Of a DNA stretch of 64,000 bases, positions 57,369 through 64,000 are shown piece after piece. The stretch's first letter is position 1; every line of letters begins with the position of its first letter. Below the pieces are notes generated by a model, which saw nothing but the letters and a program-made list of their open reading frames with translations, made no database searches and was not told the DNA's origin. A program made the translations under genes and the position numbers. Source of the stretch: Hyaloperonospora brassicae (Eukaryota; Oomycota; Peronosporomycetes; Peronosporales; Peronosporaceae); NCBI GenBank assembly GCA_947650285.1, contig CANTFL010000198.1:119231-183230 (forward strand), given 5' to 3'.

Positions 57369-58675
57369 ATGCGAAACAACACGAACGCACGGACCGCGCC
57401 CAGGCGGGACGCAGCTGAAGACCGGTCGGGTAGCGGAGAGGAGCTCGCGCTACCAGGTAATGACACCGCCAGTGGGGCAGCAGCAGAGACAGCCGGTGGA
57501 GAAGACCGGCAGGTGTCTTCGGTCCTAACGGAAGGGCATGCCACAGGTACGCGCGCCGCCGTGCCGAGGGAGGCCATTTCTAACGTCGACTTTTTTCTTT
57601 TTTTTACTTTTTTTTCACTTTTTTTTGACTTTTTTTTTTTGTGGTTGCCGCAGGTGCTGAACCCGAGCCCGTGAGGCTGACCGGGACCCAAGTCAGCAGA
57701 CATGATTCTTTGTCGGAGAGCCTCGTCGAAGGTGCTGCTCACCCCGGACTTCTAGGGTCGGCGCATGAGCCGACTGTGTCGGAGGCTGTGGGCCCCGTTG
57801 CCAGGGAGAGCAGCACCAGAAGCGGGGAGGATGACAGGATGAATGCCGCCGGCTTGGGAGGAAGCAGCTCCATGGACGATGCAAAAGAGCCGAACCGAAA
57901 GCGTCTGCGACGATCTCAAGTCATCATGGTTGACGACGAAGAGGTGTCGGAGGAAGACGAGGAGGAGCACGCTGTGACGCGCATCATGGGACGTCGAGAC
58001 CTGGATTCAACCATCCAGTATTTAGTCCAGTGGGAAGACCGGACGTCGCTGTGGAAAAGCGCAGATGAGCTGGGAAACTGTGCCGAGATGGTTGCCGCGT
58101 ACGACATGTATATCGAAAAGCACCCGGACCAGTCGACTCCGTACGCCGCGTTCGTGGCGATGGACATGTCAAGCATCAAGCTGCTGGGAGACAACCACAA
58201 GGACGACTGCGCATTGCACGCACTTCAGATGGCCTTCGAGCTGATGGGAGGGTTTGAAGAAACAGCCGGCAGGTTGAAGGAGCTGTCCGAGGCGTATCTC
58301 GAGCGCATGGTCATCAGCGACAGCCGCCGACAGGGGGGACTGAAGTTCGGGCAGCTGACCCAGTTCTTGAAGAATGAAGTTCCGCGGACGGGATGGCGCG
58401 TGAACAAGAACTCCTTCATGAAGAACCGATACAAAGGGACGGGAACAGGTCCGTATGGCGTCGCACAGCTCGCGTGGCGAGACCAAGATCCCCTTGAAGA
58501 TGGAGTGTATCTTGTGTACGCATTAAAGAGAAACCAGAGGGGACATGTTGTCGCGATGAAGAAAAGTGAGGGGACGATGGTCGTCCGAGAAGACGGCGTC
58601 ACCCAAGGCATCATGACGCAAACATGGATGCGAACAATCTGTTTTGTACGGCGGATCATGGTAGAATTGGCGTGA
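57369..58675 (+). CDS. Chromodomain plus papain-fold cysteine protease-like protein, spliced
   Basis: Exon 1 is 57369-57546 (59 codons plus one base) and exon 2 is 57654-58675. The 107-nt intron has a GTACGC donor, a CTAAC branch site (57582-57586), a long T-rich tract and a GCAG acceptor; removing it keeps the frame, giving 399 residues. Domains: low-complexity N-terminus, basic NRKRLRR (about 140-146, possible nuclear signal), acidic stretch, chromodomain (about 166-212, TRIMGRRDLDSTIQYLVQWE, then a DELGN turn), then a papain-fold-like domain with Cys245 (DDCALHALQMAF), His357 (RGHVVAMKK) and a possible third residue Asp373, the order seen in C39/OTU/Josephin-type peptidases. It lies antisense in the LINE 3' region and ends 110 bp from the end of ORF2. 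The role is unknown; earlier exons are possible. Confidence 0.7.
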
Positions 58676-58785
58676 GACCCTGTAGTTTGGTAACCGAGGC
58701 TCCAACAGGAGGCCTCAATCGTGAACATGCCGAAATTGCTTTGTGAACGCTGCCACACATGACCAAACGCCGGACGAGGGCCAAA

Positions 58786-61700
58786 TCATAAAAGACGGAC
58801 CGTCAGGGAGTCCGGGTTTCTGGTCATGAAACAGTTGAAGGCAGGGTCGCTCGACATGACACGGATGATTCGAAGCAGAGCGGACCGGCGGCTCGCATCA
58901 TACCGGTGGCGCAGATTGTGGCGGAGGTGGGCAGCCGCACAAGCGTAAATCACCTGTATCGCGGAATTCCCAGGCGTCGGGCGTCGACCATCAAAGAGGC
59001 AACGATTGCGATCGGACCACACGAAGTGGAGCGTGACGGCACGCAATGTGTGCCAGACGTCATTGATGACCCCCGCATCGGAAACCCATGGCGCGCGTAA
59101 CCGTCGTCGTCGAGCCAAGACAACGTCCATCCAAGTCGCCCGCTGAAAGAAGAAGTGGGCCAGAAGCCGGTGTAGCTGACCCCAAAGGTGAGCGGCGAGG
59201 ACGCAATTGAAAAATAAGTGACGCTCCGTCTCGATTGCACCACAATCGGCCCGAACGCAAAGGCGAATACCAGGATCAGACGGCGCGAGAAACCAGAACC
59301 GCGAACGAACCGGCAGAAGACGGAACGCCAGACGGAACTGGAGGTCCCCATACACGGGAAGCAAGAGGCGCCGCAGGTACCTCGAGGTTGTCACGAAGGA
59401 AGAGATCGTGTCGGTGCTGGGGAGCGCTGAGTGAAGCAGAAGCGGGTGAGCTTGCGTCGGAGCAGGTGGCGTCCAGACAAGTCCGAGAAGCGCCGACTTA
59501 GGGACGGCCGGAAGGAGGCACAACTTATCCCCGCTGGCACACCCCAAATGTGGAAGAAGACGGCGCCCACCGGTCGGACGCTCGAAGACAAGTCCACCCG
59601 CACCAAGCCGCTCGACGATTTGCGTGGCCTCGGTGTACAGCACGCGCAACATGAGGACTTGACGCCATGGCACGACGGACTGCAAAGTAAAGTCCAGGTG
59701 GCTCTCGACAAAGGCCCGTTGCGAAGGCCAAGCGCCACCAGAACGGCAGAAATCCGATAATGATCGAATGCCAAAGACACGAGATAGGTGCAGCCGAAAA
59801 CTGCGGTGCGGCTCAATCGCCATACCGAGGCAGCGGCGCTGCGCAGATACGGATGCAGTCCGTGAAGACCGTTCATAGTGAAGAACCGAATCCGCGTGGT
59901 ACCAGATCGGCTCTCGGACACCATACAGAGCGCGGTCGACAGGAGGGAGGTCATGCCACGTCTCCGCCCATTTGATAGAAAACCACAATTTCCACGTCGC
60001 CTTCCACCAAGCGGGAGATAGGTTCCAGCGAATCATGGTACCATGCCGATAAGGAGACATGGTGAGAAAGTCTAAGGCAGTACTCTGACCTGCAGGCGGA
60101 ATCATCAGCTGCAGCAATTCAGAGCTGGCCGACGTCCAGCCCCGAACAGCTGGGGTACAAAAGCCGGGCAGGAATTGAAGAAGAAGCTGAAGTCGTTGGC
60201 GGTGTAGATGGGCATCGAGGTACGGGATCCCTAAGCCGCCATTGCAACAGCGCTGATAGAGAAACGCACTTGGAATCAGTTGGACATGTGAAGAAGTCCG
60301 GTCATGCTGGCGGCTCAGGACAAAGCGATTTACCATCGACTGCCAGCGGCGCACAGTCGACCGTGGAATGGACACATGCTGTGTGTAATGCCACAGTCGG
60401 GAGAGTATCATCGTCTGGGCGACTAGGAGCCGACCACGAAGTGTCCGCGCGCGTCGGTACCAAAGTTTAAATCCGTCGTAGAAGCGCTGCTCCAGGTGAA
60501 GCACGAGGCCATCGACGACAGAAGACTGTCCAAACGGAATGCCAAGATACTTCACGGTATCTGTCCGCCCGAGCACGCGTGTACCCCGAAGCAAAGGGCA
60601 ATCGTGGTTTCGATTGAGCGCGAAAAGCACTGACTTGGACAAGTTTAACTTGGCACCGGATCCACGACAGTAGAGGCGGACCAGGTCAAGCTGGGCGCTC
60701 AAATGCGCGATAGAATTGCTCAAGAGAGTGGAGTCATCCGCAAAGAACGTGCCGGTAGCGGTGTGGTCGGCCGACAGGCACACACCATACTCTTCGTGGG
60801 AACGAAGAAGATTGCCAAGAGGCTCAATGGTCAAGATGAAGAGCAGAGCAGACAACGGATCGCCCTGCTTGACACCACGAGTAGGGAAAAGCGCGGGCTG
60901 GATGTTCTGATTAATCAGCAGATGAGCCTGTGTGTCTGTGTACAGTAGTCGGATCCACTGTGCAAACCGGTCACCAAAACCCATGCGGTCAAGCACGCGA
61001 AACATGTAATCCCAGTTGACCCGGTCAAAGGCTTTCTCGAAATCCAGAAACATCGCATACGCTTCTTCATCCCGACCCGTAACCAGGTCTTGAAGGTCAG
61101 AGAGAAAGCGGATATGATGGTGTATCGACCTGCCTTTGACGAATCCTTTCTGGTCCTGATGGATCAGGTCCGAAATTACATGGTGGAGACGAAACGTCAG
61201 TGCCTTCGATAGGACCTTCACATCAACCTGTACAAGAGAAATAGGGCGATAGTTGCCAGGAACGGCGCGCGACCCTTTCTTGTGAAGCAGCACCACAGCA
61301 GATTTCCGCTGAGACGGAAGGAGGTGCCCATGACGGAGGCGGTCATTGAAAACGACGCTAAGGCACTCACCGAAGACGTCCGGCGCGACTTGGTAGAAAC
61401 CGGCTGTCAGCCCATCCATGCCCGGCGCTGAGGTAGCACGCATGTGACGAATTGCACTCGCCAAGTCCGCAGAGGTCACGGGAGCATCCAATATAGCCCG
61501 GTCCAGGGAGGAGACAGACCGACTGATGGAGTCAAGAAGCTGGCGTTGCAAACGCGGATCAGGTGGAGGCTCTGGTCCAGAAGAACTAGCCGTGTCGCCC
61601 ATCTCGGACCCCCAGTGCTCCAAAAAGCGGAGCGACACAGCATTGGGATTTGTCGACAGCGATCCGTCTGGCAACATGACCTCCTCAATGGAAACCCGGC

Positions 61701-62931
61701 GCAGGCTTGTGTCCAGGGGACGGAAGAAGTGCCTGGTCGATTTTTCGGTGTTGGCAGCGTGGAAATCAAAGACCGCGTCTTGGTTGTACTGGCTCGTACG
61801 AGTCACAGTCTCCCGATAGTACAGGAGGGCTGCATCAAATTGGTGGCGGTTCGTGGCACAGGAACCGTCACGATAGCGAGAAGCGGCGCGATTGAGTTGG
61901 ATGCGCGCCTCTTCCACCGCTTGAGTGTCTTGAAGACGGAGCTTCTGCTGGACCGCCTGCAGTTGTGACTTGATGCATCGCTTCCATTTTTCCCAGACCT
62001 TGCCGGGGTTTGAAGTCGAGCGAAGCGCCGCCCGGACCAGTTCCGCCTCTGTCTCGATAGCAGAAACCACCAAGGGGTACTCCAAAAGATAGGAAGGAAA
62101 CTTCCAGTACCCTCGACCATGAAGCTGAGCGCCAGAGCGAAGACCGACACTATGGGCAAGGTGATCACCCGCATGTCTGGGGAGAAAGTACTTGGAATCG
62201 CCGTAGAAACGATCGCAGAAATCCGCGGACACCAAGATGTAATCCAGACGATTTTTACGGGGAAGAGGACCAGTGAACACACGCGCGGTACCGTGGTGAA
62301 TTCGCCAAGCGTCAACGACACCCAACTTGGCAAGCCATTCAAGACAACTCGAGCGGCCGGGGTCGTATCTCAAGTCGGGACTAGAAGAATCGAGCCGAGG
62401 ATCCAAGGGAGTGTTGAGATCACCCAGGACGAAATGGGTCGCGGTATCCTCAAACTGCTCAGTCGCGAGGCTAGAGAAAAACTGTTGTTTCTCCTGGGGG
62501 TCCACCGGAGCGTATACATTGTGTATGTACAAAGGCGTACCGGCGACCGACACACGAACAACGAGATACCTGCCCGCGACGGACAGACGTGGGACCGCGA
62601 CGGCCGAATCGAACCCGGGAAAGTCAGAACGAAGGATTGTGAGCACACCATTCCGCCGTTCACGGGTCGGACGGAGAAGCAAGGTGTTTGGATCAGTGAC
62701 GAATAGTCTGTGATGAAAGCTGGACACGAGATGGAACTGGAAGGTCGAAAGGTGGGTGGAGTCACCAAACTTCGTTTCTTGAAGACACGACACCGAGTGC
62801 TTGCAGAGCAAATGCTCAATAAGAAGATGCCCGTTCTGTTTGATACCGTTGGTGTTTAACGTAAGAACACTCACGTTGCTCCAGGATGGCTGGCATGAGT
62901 CAAGTTTAGCACCGCGAGGCCAAGCCTCCCG
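58786..62931 (-). CDS. LINE ORF2: APE endonuclease, reverse transcriptase, CCHC motif
   Basis: Open from after a TAG (62934) to 58786; the recognisable protein starts near GTG 62874 and is about 1362 residues. Endonuclease (1-240): LTLNTNGI, CLQETK (E33), VLGDLNT (D152, N154), RLDYILVS, AGDHLAHS (D237, H238). RT (about 470-780): TSAPGMDGLT, VPGNYRPISLV, AMFLDFEKAFDRVN (D611), GVKQGDPLSALLFI, FFADDSTLL (FADD 711-714), VKYLGIPFG. C-terminus: CVRADCGAIETERHLFFNC, a C-x4-C-x7-H-x4-C site (1206-1224). No stops or frameshifts, so it may be active. There is no in-frame ATG before residue 400, and the frame overlaps ORF1 by 26 nt in +1. Expected to nick the tRNA gene and prime cDNA there. Confidence 0.93.
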   Translation of the reverse strand, partial: REAWPRGAKLDSCQPSWSNVSVLTLNTNGIKQNGHLLIEHLLCKHSVSCLQETKFGDSTHLSTFQFHLVSSFHHRLFVTDPNTLLLRPTRERRNGVLTILRSDFPGFDSAVAVPRLSVAGRYLVVRVSVAGTPLYIHNVYAPVDPQEKQQFFSSLATEQFEDTATHFVLGDLNTPLDPRLDSSSPDLRYDPGRSSCLEWLAKLGVVDAWRIHHGTARVFTGPLPRKNRLDYILVSADFCDRFYGDSKYFLPRHAGDHLAHSVGLRSGAQLHGRGYWKFPSYLLEYPLVVSAIETEAELVRAALRSTSNPGKVWEKWKRCIKSQLQAVQQKLRLQDTQAVEEARIQLNRAASRYRDGSCATNRHQFDAALLYYRETVTRTSQYNQDAVFDFHAANTEKSTRHFFRPLDTSLRRVSIEEVMLPDGSLSTNPNAVSLRFLEHWGSEMGDTASSSGPEPPPDPRLQRQLLDSISRSVSSLDRAILDAPVTSADLASAIRHMRATSAPGMDGLTAGFYQVAPDVFGECLSVVFNDRLRHGHLLPSQRKSAVVLLHKKGSRAVPGNYRPISLVQVDVKVLSKALTFRLHHVISDLIHQDQKGFVKGRSIHHHIRFLSDLQDLVTGRDEEAYAMFLDFEKAFDRVNWDYMFRVLDRMGFGDRFAQWIRLLYTDTQAHLLINQNIQPALFPTRGVKQGDPLSALLFILTIEPLGNLLRSHEEYGVCLSADHTATGTFFADDSTLLSNSIAHLSAQLDLVRLYCRGSGAKLNLSKSVLFALNRNHDCPLLRGTRVLGRTDTVKYLGIPFGQSSVVDGLVLHLEQRFYDGFKLWYRRARTLRGRLLVAQTMILSRLWHYTQHVSIPRSTVRRWQSMVNRFVLSRQHDRTSSHVQLIPSAFLYQRCCNGGLGIPYLDAHLHRQRLQLLLQFLPGFCTPAVRGWTSASSELLQLMIPPAGQSTALDFLTMSPYRHGTMIRWNLSPAWWKATWKLWFSIKWAETWHDLPPVDRALYGVREPIWYHADSVLHYERSSRTASVSAQRRCLGMAIEPHRSFRLHLSRVFGIRSLSDFCRSGGAWPSQRAFVESHLDFTLQSVVPWRQVLMLRVLYTEATQIVERLGAGGLVFERPTGGRRLLPHLGCASGDKLCLLPAVPKSALLGLVWTPPAPTQAHPLLLHSALPSTDTISSFVTTSRYLRRLLLPVYGDLQFRLAFRLLPVRSRFWFLAPSDPGIRLCVRADCGAIETERHLFFNCVLAAHLWGQLHRLLAHFFFQRATWMDVVLARRRRLRAPWVSDAGVINDVWHTLRAVTLHFVWSDRNRCLFDGRRPTPGNSAIQVIYACAAAHLRHNLRHRYDASRRSALLRIIRVMSSDPAFNCFMTRNPDSLTVRLL

Positions 62932-63298
62932 CTAATATCGTGACTTCCCCGTTGACAGCCCGTAGCTTCAGGACGGAAGAATCCATCGGGTAATATCCGC
63001 TAAGCGCCCGGAGTGTGTCGAGTGTGTCAAGGAGATGACCTTGCCACTGCACTTCAGCCCACTGCTGCATACAATGAGCTCCCAGCTCGGAGCGTAGGAG
63101 ACGAAGAAGGGTATTGGGATGGAGAAGACGCGTGTGGTGCGCTGGTATCCACTCCACAGGCCGTCCAGTGATGTACTGGATCCAGTGATCATTGGCGAAT
63201 ATGAGCGGAGCAATTGACATGAGCATGAGCTCGAACAGGCCCAAGGCCTTGGAAGCACGAGACAACTCCTCGATCTCAGGAGAAGACGTCCACCATTT
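62906..63298 (-). CDS. LINE ORF1, C-terminal part, truncated at the 5' junction
   Basis: The frame runs without a stop or ATG-defined start from the element boundary (first codons K-W-W-T-S-S-P) to TAA at 62908-62906, about 130 residues. It contains LLHPNTLLRLLRSELGAH, HLLDTLDTLRALSGYYPMDS and ends VTILAGGLASRC. No zinc knuckle or RRM is visible in this part. Openness to the junction suggests that the 5' part of ORF1 was lost by 5' truncation during insertion. Confidence 0.65.
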   Translation of the reverse strand, partial: KWWTSSPEIEELSRASKALGLFELMLMSIAPLIFANDHWIQYITGRPVEWIPAHHTRLLHPNTLLRLLRSELGAHCMQQWAEVQWQGHLLDTLDTLRALSGYYPMDSSVLKLRAVNGEVTILAGGLASRC

Positions 63299-63371
63299 GC
63301 CCGTCTAGCTCAGTCGGTAGAGCGCAAGACTCTTAATCTTGTGGTCGTGGGTTCGAGCCCCACGGTGGGCG
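63299..63371 (+). tRNA. tRNA-Lys(CUU), rebuilt after LINE insertion
   Basis: Identical to unit 1; nucleotides 1-16 (63299-63314) are the downstream target duplication. Its 5' flank is now the LINE 5' end. Confidence 0.97.
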
Positions 63372-63897
63372 ACTGCTTTACTGTGGTCTCTCTTGAGATT
63401 CTGTTTTCACTTCCACCAAACAAATCCATTTGCATTGGACTACAGTTTTGTCGCCGCTTCGTACAAGTTTTCTCGTAGCGTCAGCGATACGCGCATTCTG
63501 CGTCTCTGCAGGCTGACAGCTAGATATATTCCGGAAAGCCTGCCATGAGGCTGGTGCGTATCGCGCATTCGCAACATCATTGACCACATATCGTGTTTAC
63601 ATACGTACGACAAATCAACTCTCGATGTCGATGGGATGAAGCATCAACACGTCGTCTGTAGGTTGTGCGGCCTGCCAAGGAGAGGTCGCACACGAGTCGC
63701 CATGGGTAGCGGCTGTCGTGCTGGTGTCGGTCTCTACCGATCGATCGGACGGACGAGATTTGCGGTCAGCGGTGGCTGATGTACATAGACGAGTCTGTGT
63801 CGTCGGAAAGAAGATATGAAGAGCATGGTAGCTTGCTTGCATGATGTTGAGCGCGGTTGAGCGTGATTTTGAGCGATGGAGTCGGTGAGTGGACGAA

Positions 63898-63969
63898 GCC
63901 CGTCTAGCTCAGTCGGTGGAGCGCAAGACTCTTAATCATTGGTCGTGGGTTCGAGCCCCACGGTGGGCG
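63898..63969 (+). pseudogene. Degenerate tRNA-Lys, last copy in window
   Basis: Differs from all other copies: A to G in the D loop or stem (CGGTGGAGC), one base shorter in the anticodon arm (AATCATTGG for AATCTTGTGG), and a changed base after the acceptor stem (GGGCGG). The anticodon stem 3' strand no longer pairs properly, so it is probably nonfunctional. Acceptor and T arms are intact. Confidence 0.8.
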
Positions 63970-64000
63970 GCTGCTTTACTGTGGTCTCTCTTGAGATTCT

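Larger units (their letters stand above)
57070..63298 (-). mobile_element. Site-specific non-LTR retrotransposon in tRNA-Lys
   Basis: A 6,229-bp insert between 16-bp duplications of tRNA nucleotides 1-16. On the minus strand: the end of an ORF1 that is open to the 5' junction (so the copy is probably 5' truncated), an APE-RT ORF2 (62931-58786), and a 1.7-kb 3' region ending in AATAAA a few bases before the terminus and no poly(A). That 3' region contains a separate gene on the + strand. Endonuclease, RT and CCHC zinc motif without RNase H suggest an L1- or Tx1-like lineage; Tx1-group elements are known for site specificity. Lineage is inferred. Confidence 0.9.
49705..64000 (+). repeat. Tandem array of a 599-bp unit carrying tRNA-Lys(CUU)
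   Basis: The unit recurs at exactly 599-bp spacing, with spacer and tRNA virtually identical in all copies, interrupted by two retroelements at 53180-53459 and 57070-63298. It starts inside a unit (49705, ATTGGACTACAG) and runs off the right edge. Each spacer holds a TTTT Pol III terminator about 33 nt after the tRNA (50274-50277 in the first unit) and three TTGAGCG motifs shortly before it. Differences appear only near the right end (63844 and the last tRNA). Identity across spacers points to recent amplification or ongoing homogenisation. Short frames within the unit are repeated shadows, not genes. Confidence 0.97.

Noticed and set aside
57300..57640. T-runs on the + strand that could be poly(A) tails of a minus-strand element
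   Set aside because: The target duplication lies further left at 57054-57069. The 57590-57640 run fits the polypyrimidine tract of the intron in the chromodomain gene.

Overview
The window looks like nuclear DNA of an oomycete, most likely a Phytophthora or downy-mildew relative. That is an inference from four things: Ty3/gypsy elements of a kind I associate with oomycetes (one with a second RNase H-like domain), short GT-AG introns (one with a CTAAC branch site), MULE remnants, and compact small genes squeezed between repeats. There is no operon structure and no bacterial, plastid or mitochondrial signature. Many open frames here begin at non-ATG codons or are shadows, so I list only frames supported by motifs, splice signals or homology between copies within the window.

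Layout. 1-8150: a decayed Ty3/gypsy element on the + strand with fossil zinc knuckle, protease, RT, two RNase H-like regions and integrase. It is unusually rich in GATC, interrupted by a solo LTR (2332-2684) and followed by a GATC-rich tandem repeat (8153-8480). 9180-14379: a second gypsy family copy on the minus strand, truncated at its 3' end. 15281-20940: a small island of host genes, holding a 2OG-Fe(II) oxygenase-like protein, a PIG-Y homologue, a Yae1 homologue and several small, partly broken or spliced unknowns. 21075-29053: a complete but inactivated gypsy element with two LTRs, a TCAGG target duplication, gag, pol and an antisense reading frame before the 3' LTR. 29-36 kb: doubtful small genes, solo LTRs with perfect 5-bp duplications and a MULE-like element with terminal inverted repeats. 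36.9-42.7 kb: an unclassified LTR-flanked element containing an inverted-repeat element. 43-49.7 kb: an AT-rich desert with a MULE transposase fossil.

49705-64000 is the most striking part: a near-perfect tandem array of a 599-bp unit, each unit carrying one tRNA-Lys(CUU) gene (12 intact, one damaged). Two retroelements sit in it at exactly the same position, after nucleotide 16 of the tRNA, inside the A box. One is a 280-bp SINE-like element and the other a 6.2-kb non-LTR retrotransposon. Both are antisense to the tRNA and both duplicate tRNA nucleotides 1-16. The duplication leaves a 16-nt stub upstream and rebuilds a complete tRNA downstream, so insertion does not destroy a tRNA gene.

The LINE has an APE-type endonuclease, an RT and a CCHC zinc motif in a 1362-codon frame whose first ATG lies after the endonuclease. 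In its 3' part, on the opposite strand, it carries a spliced gene for a chromodomain plus papain-fold cysteine-protease-like protein. LINE, SINE and tRNA array together look like a site-specific retrotransposition system worth follow-up.
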